A stretch of DNA of 64,000 nt, from assembly GCF_032854445.1 (NCBI RefSeq), contig NC_088300.1, positions 47,652,984 through 47,716,983 of the forward strand, read 5' to 3'. Below the pieces are notes generated by a model, which saw only the letters and a program-made list of their open reading frames with translations, was not told the origin of the DNA and did no database searches. The position numbers and the translations under genes are program-made. Positions 53,150-64,000 of the stretch are shown here, one piece after another. The stretch is from Liolophura sinensis (Eukaryota > Mollusca > Polyplacophora > Chitonida > Chitonidae). Each line of letters starts with the position of its first letter. The first letter of the stretch is position 1.

Positions 53150-53655
53150 TAGACGACCACGTGTGCTCTCAAGCATGATTCACACAAGGTATACATGTAG
53201 ATGTCAAAAGTTACACATACAGAGACAACCACGTGTGCTCTCCATCAGGATTCGCACAAGGTATACAAGTAGATGTCACAAGTTACACATACAGAGACAA
53301 CCACGTGTGCTCTCCATCAGGATTCGCACAAGGTATACAAGTAGATGTCATGAGTTACACATACAGAGACGACCACGTGTGCTCTCAAGCAGGATTCACA
53401 CAAGGTATACATGTAGATGTCACATGTTACACATACAGAGACAACCACGTGTGCTCTCAAGCAGGATTCACACAAGGTATACATGTAGATGTCACAAGTT
53501 ACACATACAGAGACGACCACGTGTGCTCTCAAGCAGGATTCGCACAAGGTATACAAGTAGATGTCACGAGTTACACATACAGAGACGACCACGTGTGCTC
53601 TCCCTCAGGATTCATACTAGGCATATATGTGGTTGTTACAAGTTACACATACATG
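53150..53655. repeat. 72-bp minisatellite in the right duplicate
   Basis: Seven units of 72 bp (CCACGTGTGCTCTCAAGCAG, GATTCACACAAGGTATACAT, GTAGATGTCACAAGTTACAC, ATACAGAGACGA), spaced 53,157, 53,229, 53,301 and so on. 72 is 24 codons, which explains open frames of 183 aa (53,133-53,684) and others. Confidence 0.95.
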
Positions 53656-54235
53656 TACCATACCTTAACAATTCTCCAGTCTAATTCATGAGTATGTCCA
53701 TGCATTCTAAGTATGTTTCTAAAGAACCCCCCCCCCCCCGCCCCATTAAAAACAACAACAACAACAACAAAGATTAGAACTCTTCCTCGAAATGCTACCT
53801 ATTTTCAGCAGTTTGTACGTTAGTTTGCTGTACTATTAAGGCTGTCTGACAGACTATGTCAGAAGTACGGATTATGACAAAACTTATAAAATTTATGTTT
53901 TAGATAAGAAGACAAACGTTATTCCCAACGAAACTTTGACAACATGTATAAATACATACTTGGAAATTTCAGCAAAAATATTTTTCTTATTAACTTTCAT
54001 CTTCATACTGCAAATTAAAAACACAGCGCCTTATTTAAAAACACAAGACGCCCACACAGTCACCGTGACACTGTCCAGACACCAAGTCACGTCACCTTGG
54101 CAACACGGACTCGATACTTATTTCTTTTATTCTGTTTACACTGCATATACTCATATTTTGGTGTATATCGGCAGATATAGTCGATGTCAGACTATTCTCC
54201 CTGCCCCATCCTGGTTGGATCGTAATGAACATGTT

Positions 54236-54385
54236 ATATTTATTTATTTATTTATTTGATTTGTGGTTTACGGTGAGGAAGCCAGTCCGAGCTAAACTTG
54301 AACTCACAGCGACCGCATTGGTGAGAGAGTCCTGGGTCATTATGCTGTGCTAGTGCGCAAACCAACTGAGCCACGGAGGCCCCTG
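54236..54385 (-). mobile_element. SINE family 1, internally deleted
   Basis: A minus-strand copy with intact head (complement of CCAACTGAGCCACGGAGGCC) and tail (TTATTTATTTATTTATTTG) but missing most of the body. The flanks TGAACATGTTAT and TGAACATATTAT suggest a target-site duplication. Confidence 0.85.
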
Positions 54386-54389
54386 AACA

Positions 54390-55145
54390 TATTATAAATG
54401 ATATTTATGTAAACATAGTGATATTGCAAACACTAATAGTGTTAGAAAATAGTGTTGTTGTAAACACTGATATGTATGTACATATGTATGCTAACCAGCC
54501 CTGTTTCCCAACCTCTCAGTGCTGAGCGCCAATTAAGAGAGGCTTCAAGTTGTATTGTTACAGAACTTTTGCCAAATGCATCATTTTACAAAACAAGCAT
54601 ATAACTCCTCTCGTGCAAGTCTGAGTAGACCCTGAAGTGAACAAAAAAGGTTTCTGATTATGGTGATGATAATGATTGTTTTTGTCCAATGTTAAAATAC
54701 ATGTATTGTGGAACGTTCTCCTCTATAGTAGCAACAGTAAATTATTATTGTCAGTATGAACCTCGTTCCCCTCCCCCTGGCCCATTCCCCAGTCTTTGTA
54801 AACTGATCTGTAAATTGTCATGTCATGGCCAATCTAGCCATGGATATATATAGTTTATACAAAAATATATTGAAAAAAAAAAAACAAAAAAGAATAGAAC
54901 ATCTTAGCTGACATGTAGGATCTTTTCATGTTCAGGGCACACAGACTTGTACGCAAATTATAACCGCTCAATCTGTTCCATTATAATCAATGTTTGGTAG
55001 ACGCCAAGCGCTAATTAATAATAAATAATACTTATTTCCCGACAAACAGGAGTTGGTATCCGGATACCAAGCAGAGATGTATCGACTAGTTATATTGCCA
55101 AATCGGCCGATCTTCGGATACTCTTCAAACTGAAGTATTAAGCCG
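54390..55145. other. Intergenic, nothing recognised
   Basis: No supported feature apart from a short poly-A run near 54,878. Confidence 0.35.
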
Positions 55146-55149
55146 TAAC

Positions 55150-55560
55150 AAGTCTATACCAAGTGTTGTATGAATGAAACACTTACTATAGCAATTTTCG
55201 ATGATTACAAACTGTTGTATGAATGTAACAATTCCCATAGCCATTTCCGATGATTACAACTTAACGACAATACCATGTGGTCATGAAACAGTAACAACTT
55301 TGTGCTAAATGTTGTATAAATGTAACATTTCCGATGGGAATTTCCGATGATTACAACTTAACGACAGCACTATGTGGACAGGAAACAGTGACAACTTTGT
55401 ACCAAGTTTTGTATGAATGTGATATTTCTGATACCAATTCCTGATGATTAAACTTCCCTACAACACTGTGTTGTATGAATGTACAACTGACGATGTGTTG
55501 TATGAATGTACAACTGACGATGTGTTGTATGAATGTACAACTGACGATAGCAGTTGGTGG
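55150..55560. repeat. Complex tandem repeat, with a perfect 27-bp triplet
   Basis: Four diverged blocks of about 60-110 bp carry TTGTATGAATGTAACA and TTTCCGATGATTACAACTTAACGACA. At 55,470-55,550 the unit GTTGTATGAATGTACAACTG ACGATGT is repeated three times perfectly. Confidence 0.85.
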
Positions 55561-55624
55561 TGATTGCAATTTAACGACAGCGCTATGTATGAACACGAAA
55601 CAGTGAGAAGTCTGTAACACGCGT

Positions 55625-57150
55625 TGTATGGCTGTGCCTTGTATGTCTGACAGCTGAATATTGAGTATATAGATGTAGAATCAGAGACATATTTACATAT
55701 ATATAGTGCAAGGGGTGGGTGGGTGGGTGGGGGCAGGACTTCAAAACACATATACAATCATTGTTTGCAATAAATACTAAACCAGACGTATTTGATAAGG
55801 GGGGATGACATAAAAAGTAATCAGCATGGAAATGAGCATATACATTGGATGCCATAGATATACATCTAGTCTTGAGACAAACATATTTACAAACGAACAC
55901 GTATGTAACACAAAGACATAAAATAATCACGGCAAACATAAATGTACAAAATATAAAATGTACAAAAAATACAAACATTAAACAAGGAGATAGAAGATAA
56001 CATAAATTTCGACTGAGGGAATAGTCCTTATCCTATTTTTGTTTGTCAGACACCTTCGAAAAAGGTCTTCTTCATTCCCCATACTTTTCAGTTAAGTGAT
56101 GATTTTGCAACATTTTCCATAATCCGCTTAAACAAAGCTTTGTTCGTTTACGTTTGCCTAGAATATATATATCGTTCAGTACTGAAGAACTTTATTTATT
56201 AAGTTAATTATGTATTCATTGTTTAATGTCACACTCAATAATTTTTCACGGGGTGAACCCCCGACCATTGGTAAGTTACTTACAAACTTTCCCACCTGTG
56301 ACGTTGAGATTTTAGTGAAAGGCAAGTAGTCTGTAACGAACATTGAAGACAGAGTGTCGTTTCACTGCTTATTGACATTAAGTCTCTGTGGAGAGTGAGA
56401 ACGAGTGAACCCACCTATTCACTTTCCAAGATCAATATTGAACCCGCAACTGGTGTCCCTTACGATTAAACTGCAAACATCTGTTAACTACTCAGTCACA
56501 GCCTCGCGCTGCCATGCAACATTGCCGATTACAGTTTGTCGAAGTCTACTAGTATATCTGGTGTGTATTTGAGAAGTGCCGTTGAACTGTGTTTTATATT
56601 TGTAAATTGTCTTGCAACCGCAAAATACTCCGGGAAGAACATGTACTATATAGTTAACTGTTGTGCGGATTACTATGGTTATATTAGTGTATATTCGTCT
56701 CGACTACCGCTGTTTGTAAACTTCATAGGTTTTGACGAAATAGTTACAATCCTTTAGATAAGCACATGGATTAACGTAAGTGGTAATCCTTCTCTTATGT
56801 ACCTCAAGGCGCTTTCTACACTGTGATGATAAAGTCAAAGTTACATAGCCCCCAAAGGATTATATTTAATGAATAATTTGTCTTTTTTCTATTTTTGTCT
56901 ACACCGGTGGAACGGATTTACATTTCGTGTTAATTAAGTTTTTTTTCTTGCATACGTAAATGCCTTTTTTGGGCCACAACGCTGGCTTAATGGTGTTGAA
57001 TTTTTATGACATCTGAATTGTATGTGATTTAAAATAGTAGCCTGTTACTTTTATATGGCGCTGATGCTAGGCCCTCAGTTAGAACAACAATCTTGAGTAC
57101 ATCATGTGTAGACATTACCATATCCACTTGCCTTATGGCTACAGTATTTT
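55625..57150. other. Intergenic, no gene supported
   Basis: Contains a GGGT microsatellite at 55,713-55,731. The 131-aa minus-strand frame at 55,583-55,978 is hydrophobic and of biased composition, with no recognised domain. Confidence 0.4.
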
Positions 57151-57159
57151 CCTTTTTCC

Positions 57160-57420
57160 ATCATTACCTCCACCAAAACAAGGTATTGTTTTTGCTGCCG
57201 TTTATTTATTTGTCTGTCTGTGTGATGGTCTGTCTGTCTGATTGTGTCTGTCTGCCTTTCTGTCTGCCTTTCGGTCTGTCCATCTCTTCATCAGCAACTT
57301 TAGGGTAAAGTTATGTATGAATTTAGATGAAAGTCTGCACACAAGTTGGTCATGGCCCAAAGAAACAATCCATTGCAATTTGGTAGTAATCCAAACTCGG
57401 CGTAAATTCGGTGTGTATAA
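57160..57420 (+). repeat. Old dispersed repeat with a GTCT microsatellite
   Basis: CATTACCTCCACCAAAACAAGG..., a (GTCT/GCCT)n run (57,210-57,280), then AACTTTAGGGTAAAGTTATG, AATTTAGATGAAAGTCTGCA and GGTAGTAATCCAAACTCGGC. This order is a pattern I know from interspersed repeats in many marine animals; I infer the class from that, not from a match. Confidence 0.5.
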
Positions 57421-57474
57421 GGAAAATACTACACAAACGTTGGTTTTCAATCGCCCAACTCACCTGCGTGAATT

Positions 57475-57825
57475 CCCATGTAAATGTTCCCATTCCCATG
57501 TAAATGTTCCCATTCCCACATTAATGTTCCCATTCCCATGTAAATGTTCCCATTCCCACGTTAATGTTTTCATCCCATGTAAATGCTCCCATTCCCGCAT
57601 TAATGTTTCCATCCCCATGTAAATGTTCCCATTCCCACGTTAATGTTTCCATCCCCATGTAAATGTTCCCATTCCCACGTTAATGTTTTCATCCTCATGT
57701 AAATGTTCCCATTCCCACGTTAATGTTTCCATCCCCATGTAAATGTTCCCACTCCCACGTTAATGTTCCCATTCCCATGTAAATGTTCCCATTCCCACGT
57801 TAATGTTTCTATCCTCATGTAATTG
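57475..57825. repeat. 18/36-bp minisatellite
   Basis: About 19 half-units alternate between CCCATGTAAATGTTCCCATT and CCCACGTTAATGTTTCCAT, giving a 36-bp higher-order period. Confidence 0.93.
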
Positions 57826-57829
57826 TACG

Positions 57830-60800
57830 ACACCGCCGGGATAACGTATATATAAGGGAGCGTTTTCGGCGAAAATGCAGCTTTGTGAAAGTTCTGCTGG
57901 TCAGTTTGCTTGTAAGATGGAGTTCACAAGAGCCTGTCTTTCGTCAATATTCCCGTCAGATACATTTATCTCACTTATTGGAACCTTAAGATGACTCTTT
58001 TCGATAAAATTGTTTGATTACACTATTGCATAAATTTTGCATGATGTAAGATATGCTTCATTCTCCCAAATGAGATTTCAGAGGGTCTGGTCGAAAATTT
58101 ACCATGCTGTCTTAGACATAATTAAAACTTAGTCTTAACTTTATCTTGATATTATTAACAAAACTGTCATGAATGTTCAAGTCACATTATAGAGCAGTGA
58201 ACTGTTTTAAACTTTAAGACTATATGTTTGATTTAAGAAAACCTTCACCTTCCTGAGGCCATGCAATATTCTTGCATTTACAGGCGTACAGGTCGGTCTT
58301 ATCGCGTGTTTTGTCCTCTACACGTCAGCGCTGTATCTGTCAAACAGCTTTGTTTTCAACACTAATTAATTCTGATTTCCTATAGCTTTGTTGTTGGTGG
58401 ATATTGAAAACCATCTCCTTACAATTTACACGAATGTAACTGGCACATCAATACCCTCCGATCTTCACCAATCGAAATATTTCAAATCTCTGCAATCTTT
58501 CCTTCCTCCATAATGCTGGCAGTCGTCGTATAAGAGAATTATTCTTGAGTACATCCATTAAGTTAAAAAATAAGTAATCATGTCAGATGAAAACAGATGA
58601 AACCAGATGAAAGCAAGCATAAAGATGGAATATGATATGTCGTTGCACAGCTCATTGAAAGCCTTGTAATTTTCCATCTGAGGTCCAGAGGAAAATCGGT
58701 CACGTCATTGAAGGTAAGCATAAAATGTCAGTTCATACAATACATAATAATCATGAGTTAACTTACCTGATACAGATGTATCAGGTAAGTTCTTTACATT
58801 CATTCATATCTGATCATTTCAAACTCTTCATACACTTTAGACACTTCGAACTGTAAACTTCTGACGGTTATTTTATTCCCGGCTGACGTTACTCAGTAAC
58901 GTATTGTCCATCAGTTAGAATATACGTGAAACTCATTGCAACAGTAACCTAAACCAATATCAGTTAACTTGCAAAACTGAGAGTATAAAAAATGACAATC
59001 TGAAATGAATATCACACCATGGAGAATATATATTAAAACGAAGGCCGTCTTCTGATAATAAGAAGCAAACACACGACAGAAGCACCCTTTGCAAGGACTA
59101 ACCAATTTTGACTGTCGTTATGCGTTTATCTTTATATATAAATGTGTGCCGCGCATTTTTATATCTGCATCATATAAAAGGGAATCCTATACAATGGTTC
59201 ATGGTGTATTTTGTACATACAACTTCCGAAATATACTGTAAATGTATTTACTGAGCGATGTCAGTAGACTGCTGAGGTATTAGAGAAATGTCAATGGGGA
59301 TGAACGTCTCCCGGACGACGTGTAATCCATCATGACCCCATTTGTTTTTTCATTCAATATATATATATATTATTCACTTCTTCAAAACCAATACAAGACA
59401 ATGTTACGGTTCCGTGCACAGAATGCTAATGAAAACTTGTTTTTACACAGACGGCGACACTTATCATATCTCACAAAGATATGGAGATACTGGTGCCTGA
59501 GGGGGTGGGGTGGGGGATGGGTGGCCATGGGTCTGACGTTACCTCGATAACATGTGTATCTGCTGGTAGCTCAAGCATGTTGATATAGCTTCAGATACGT
59601 TACTCCTGGATAACTAGGCTTAAATATTTGATATGGTTAAATATGGTTGAATTTAATTCATATGTTCCATGCCATGTAAATGGCATGCCTCAGTTTTGTA
59701 TAATTTTCTTCCAAGAGGTAAGTATAGGATGCGCCTAAAAGCGAACCATTTGTGACGTCAAAAACGTTTTCATACGCATTACCCAGTTTTTGAATCGATG
59801 CTGCACTTTCATAGGCCCTCAGCAATATTCCCGACACGTGCGATCGGATGATCGGTTATGGAGAAAATGAATAAAGAGATATTTAGATACATACATTTCC
59901 TACACAGTTAGGTGTAATGTACTATCAAGTAATGTTTTAATACTCACGTTAAAACATGAATGAGATACTTCACATAGGTTGTCTTTCATTTAATTCGGTT
60001 CTGTTTAAACCCAATGTTTCCTGAATATATTGGTAATGACATTTCAGGAACATCACACCGATCGTCTACACAGCAGTCATCGCCGTCCTTTATCGTCACC
60101 TTAACCATTGCCATGTTAATTACAATCATAATTACCGTTTACAATGCCATACCCAACCCAAAGCACTTCTGCCGCAATCTCCATCATCATGACTGCTGTC
60201 ATTATCGTATTATCATTTCAATTATTACCTCAAGTATCATTTCGAACATCAGCATCATTATCATATATATATCGCTATCTTCATTTCACTCAACAGCGTC
60301 ATTTTCTAAAATAATGCTGTTTTCCTGCAGAAATATGTATAGATTGAATATGTATATTCAAACATGCTACAACCGTTTTAAATTTCCTTGAATTTTTACG
60401 CATGCAGTTATGGTTACACCAATTTTGTGCTTTATGAAAATACTCGTCCCTGTCCTTAGATAAAAGTTACATTTCATAATAGTTTTAAACATATAGGCCC
60501 TATAATTGATCATGTCCACTAAATATCGCCAGAAAACCATGAACGAATTCAAAAGACTTTAGGGTATACTTAAATACGCTACACTAATAAAAGAATCATA
60601 TATTTCCTTCCAGTATGTATTACATAGCCTGCGGGATAAGTCTATGAAGACTGGGTTTTTATTGCATGTACCTTCACAGTTTTTAAACTCACTCAAGCGT
60701 TATATATAACATGCCACTTTCCGCTTACATCGTATAGCTGTTCTGTAATTATGGCTATGTATATACACTAATGATTTTGAGATGTGCACATAAATAGGCG

Positions 60801-61515
60801 TAGGCATGAGTTGAAACTAATTCACCGCTATCTGATGGACACGACTGAATGGTTTTCAAGCAATTAATAAAATTAATGTCGTCAATTAACAATACATGTG
60901 TACACATTCAACACAAACGTCTCTAAATGACTGGTTTTTGCTCCTGGACCAAGCTATGTTTTAGGTGATGTTAATGAGCTTCAGAAAACGAGTGGCTCGG
61001 GGCAGTCGCGGGTGACAAGTGAAGTCTTAAAATGTGCCGTAGGGGAGGGAGGTTTTCAAATTGTCGAGATATAAACTAAGAGGGCAAATATAATATTGTT
61101 CAGACGGCAGAATCACAGGAGAAGTTCGGCAACATCGGTACACTAACCTGGACAGTAAGAATCTTTATTTCGAATGAATCACTGATGACGTTTGAACGCC
61201 ACTTATTTCAGCCATATATAACATGGTGAACTTTATTTTGAAACCATATAAACCTGTGTTAAAATGTGGAAAATGCCTACTTCTCTTTTTAGGCAAATTT
61301 TGTGGATGGACACTTCTCTGCGTTGGAGGAGTTCCATTTCGCTTAGAAGTTATAATAAACCAAGAACAACAAAACCGTGATTTTTAGGGTTTTAACAGTT
61401 TAGGTCTTACTTAAAATTCTGCCCTGGATTTGCTCAGATAGATAGAAAAGATACGTTCTGCAAAATTTAAAGCAAATGGACGTTTGGTGTATTTTGACGT
61501 TTTCAGATTGAGTTT
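57830..61515. other. Intergenic, no gene supported
   Basis: Contains a SINE family 1 scrap at 58,500-58,575 (CCTTCCTCCATAATGCTGGC, GTCGTCGTATAAG). The frame at 60,014-60,391 is of biased composition (ATCATT-rich). The promoter of the chitin-binding gene must lie at its right end, but no clear core motif is visible. Confidence 0.4.
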
Positions 61516-61519
61516 CAAC

Positions 61520-61625
61520 ATGGATTTCAAACTGTTGCGTCTTCTCCTTCCAATCATGGCCACGGTTGGCTTGGTCGTCTCTCAGAATGATCAAATGAAT
61601 GCTGTCCCATTGGCCGAGCTTTTGC
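61520..61625 (+). CDS. Chitin-binding gene exon 1: signal peptide
   Basis: 35 codons plus one base. Met is followed by a short polar stretch, a hydrophobic core LLRLLLPIMATVGLVV and a likely cleavage near VVSQ. Phase 1 at the donor. Confidence 0.82.
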
Positions 61626-63993
61626 GTAAGTAGAATTTAATCTGCATAGTTATTTGGGAGAGGCCTACAGGTGATGTTGAAAGAAATGTGTCGATTGGTT
61701 GTTATGAAATTGAAGTCGTGCAACAATTGGGATTCGAAAATGGAACATAACTTCAACAGATTCATCATATTTGTATCAACGAATTTATTCTTTTAGGTTA
61801 TCTGAGTTGTTCGTGTTTAATTGACTTACGTGTGTATATGGAAGATTTACTGCAAAGACCAATTTTAAGCTTTTTCAATATTTATGGACAAGTCATGTCA
61901 GGCTGCTTGAGATTATCAGATAGAAGTTGGGTAGGATTAATGGTATTCCAATCAATTCCAAAACAATCAAAATTGATTAAGCGTATCTTATACCTTAAGA
62001 TGCCCGCCTCCTGAGTTCTTCCCAGTTCATCTGGTCCCAGTTGTTCGAAAGTATATTAGCTAATACTAGTATTAAGCCACACTTTATATCTTAAATTTTA
62101 GCCAAACTCAGCAGCCGACGCAGTTCTGCAAAGTCAAAGTATAACAGCAGCAGTTTGAGTTCATATGTAATATACTGTTACACAATTTTTTTCGGCAAAA
62201 TATATAAATATTTGGTTTAAATTTAAAGCTGGGATTAAGTCTTCAACCAGTTTTGAACAACCGGGTCCTGGCTCCTTTTGCCATACCTGCCATTTTCGGT
62301 CATACGGATCGATCTGGGTCGACACCTGTTCCGGCTGATCCTCTTCTGAGTTTAAGGCAGATGGGTTTTAAGCTAGCTGCCGAAGAGCTGTGGTTTTGTC
62401 TGGTCTCTGCCTTGTTTCCTCCACTCATAAACTCTGCTGTATTTATTTGATTGGGTGCACGAGGTGTCGTGTCTCGTGTCTTCGACATGGCGTCCTTGTG
62501 AATCAGCACTTTACTGTAAATATGCCAGCACCGAGACTGGTCTGCTTCAGACATTCACAAAGTCGCATTATAATCGAAATAATAATTCAAAAGTAATGTT
62601 AAAACCCAAACCCATGTATAAGCACAAAGCCAATATCCTCATGTTTAATGAGTATATGTACATGTGTTAACAGAAAAATGCAGTGGTATGGATGCGGGTA
62701 TGAGTGTAGGGTTGAACGCAGACTGCCGCACATATGCCGTGTGCCCGGAGCGCTACAACATGAGACAGTTTCCTATCCAGTTTTGCGCGCCAGGAACTCT
62801 GTTTGACAGCGTCCTCAACCAGTGCAATGCTCCCGAATTCGTCGACTGTGCGGGGTCAGGATTAGCCGGTAAGTTCGGCATATTTTTAATGGCAAAACTT
62901 TGAGATCACACTCTTTCGTCGCTGAAGGAAAAAAGTCCTCCTCTGTATCATGTGATTTTTCAAGTATGATAGGCAACTTTTGCTAACATAATTTTACTGA
63001 CAATCTGTCTCCCCGTGTTCCGGAGGCACAAATGACATCTCTGCGTAAGGAACTTCTTAAAGGGATACATAACCATTTCTGATTGGCAGGCGTTGGAGAC
63101 AGGCATGTCTAGGCTATGCCAAGCTTGAGCTGAATATTAGCTAGGTCTTTGACAGATTTATTCAAGCGTGATCAAAGCTGAACCGTTTAACCCTTTCGGC
63201 CAATCATTGCCTGTTTTGTCTTTGTTTAAGTTCACAAATCTTCAGCTCCTCAATTTTCTCAATCGGTCATCAAATCTAAATAATTTTCGAAAATAGTTGA
63301 TAACATCTCTGGCAGGTTTTTGCAGCGGATTATGTAATAATACGCAAGTAATGTAGCACCCATCGGTCAACGCAATGAAAGTTGCCGTGAAATGACATAA
63401 AATCCGTTCCCGAATTTTGTAATAAAATTTTCATGTAATGTAATAACATAGATTACAAGAGATATATGCAATAATCTGTCTTTATTCAAGTGCTCAAGAG
63501 AAGCCCTTTGTTTCTCTTAACGTTATTTTGTCTAGGATACGATGAAATGCTCGATAGAAACCGTACACCTTCGATAAGTTCCTTTCCAACATTGAAACAC
63601 ACGACCGTTCACAAATAAGCCGTGGCTGTCAATACGGCTTTAGTCAAATCACCAAAAGAGTCTCTTGGTTATACAACCCATTGGCATGACAGACATGGTT
63701 ACATCAGGAGTTTATTTGTCCGTCTGTCTGTATTTCCGCCTGACCGACAGTGCGTTTGTCTGTCTGTCTTCCTGTCTTTACGTTACGCGTGATATTGCAT
63801 TACAAGGACGTTTATTTTGCCTTGCACTGTGAAGGTTAGATTATTTGCATATTATTAAATTAAGTGATATAACACAGGTGACATGGTTCAATACGACCAT
63901 TTTAACCTTTCTTACCTTTTCAACATTTAATCGACATCTGTTGTTATTTCAGTCACTTCCAGGCTTTGCAAAAGGCACATAATGAAACAATGA
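61520..63993 (+). CDS. Small secreted chitin-binding type-2 (peritrophin-A/CBM14) protein
   Basis: Exon 1 (61,520-61,625) encodes a signal peptide, MDFKLLRLLLPIMATVGLVV, then SQNDQMNAVPLAELL, with donor TTTTGC|GTAAGT. Exon 2 (62,674-62,868; acceptor TGTTAACAG|AAAAAT, donor TAGCCG|GTAAGT) holds one complete type-2 chitin-binding domain with six cysteines: KCSGMD, ADCRTYAVCPE, FCAPGTLFDSVLNQCN and FVDC. A possible last exon, 63,953-63,993 (acceptor TGTTATTTCAG|TCACT), has the right phase and reaches a stop, giving 113 aa. If that exon is wrong, the gene continues past the window. The six cysteines form three disulfides in this family and an aromatic face binds chitin. Likely sites are cuticle, gut lining or shell matrix, which is inferred. 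Confidence 0.82.
62674..62868 (+). CDS. Chitin-binding gene exon 2: CBM14 domain
   Basis: 195 nt, phase 1 at both ends, the usual arrangement for a shuffled secreted domain exon. It includes CSGMDAGMSVGLNADCRTYA and PGTLFDSVLNQCNAPEFVDC. Confidence 0.9.
62870..63950. other. Last intron of the chitin-binding gene
   Basis: No other chitin-binding exon seen. A GTCT-type microsatellite lies at 63,719-63,775. Confidence 0.4.
63953..63993 (+). CDS. Possible terminal exon of the chitin-binding gene
   Basis: After TTGTTATTTCAG the phase-1 frame reads VTSRLCKRHIMKQ and stops. It makes the total 342 nt, divisible by three, but it is short and lies at the window edge, so it could be chance. Confidence 0.4.
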
Positions 63994-64000
63994 TTGTTAA

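Noticed and set aside
55583-55978. 131-aa minus-strand ORF
   Set aside because: Biased F/V/C composition, overlaps a GGGT microsatellite and the end of a tandem array.
60014-60391. 125-aa plus-strand ORF
   Set aside because: Ile/Ser/His-rich from ATC/ATT runs; no signal, domain or splice support.

Overview
This is a piece of an animal nuclear genome. The genes are split by GT-AG introns, coding density is very low, and the rest is minisatellites and short tRNA-headed SINEs. No prokaryotic operon, ribosome binding site or CRISPR is present. The SINE style and the gene families fit a marine lophotrochozoan such as a mollusc or brachiopod, but the species cannot be fixed from the sequence alone.

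Left part (1-38,300, minus strand): a head-to-tail tandem array of three carbohydrate sulfotransferase genes of the CHST15 (GalNAc4S-6ST) type. Copy C (exons from 37,351 down to 23,155) and copy B (18,037 down to 4,761) each resolve into seven exons with matching phases. Exons 2, 2b, 3, 4 and 5 are identical in length between the copies. The joined frames are open, giving about 452 and 469 aa. Copy A enters at the left edge with only exon 1 (1,189-1,567), which is frameshifted. The products would be type II Golgi membrane enzymes that move sulfate from PAPS to glycosaminoglycan sugars. Every copy has a minisatellite 0.4-1.2 kb upstream. In B and C two introns carry arrays whose units are copies of the neighbouring exon end plus its splice donor.

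Inserted in these introns and spacers are a ~2 kb foldback element (13,187-15,239), a hairpin MITE (~20.9-21.2 kb), an inverted pair of 20-bp arrays (24.9-25.5 and 27.6-28.1 kb), a decayed Penelope-like retroelement with a GIY-YIG domain (~34.1-35.0 kb) and copies of two SINE families.

Middle (44,061-47,756, minus): a complete five-exon gene for a 416-aa BTB-BACK protein of the serine-enriched-protein type, probably a Cullin-3 adaptor. Between it and the right end lie mostly repeats, including a duplicated segment (52.0-53.85 kb) in which a 72-bp minisatellite arose in one copy only.

Right end (61,520-63,993, plus): a small secreted protein with a signal peptide and one six-cysteine type-2 chitin-binding (peritrophin-A, CBM14) domain. 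Two exons are clear and a third is possible at the edge of the window.
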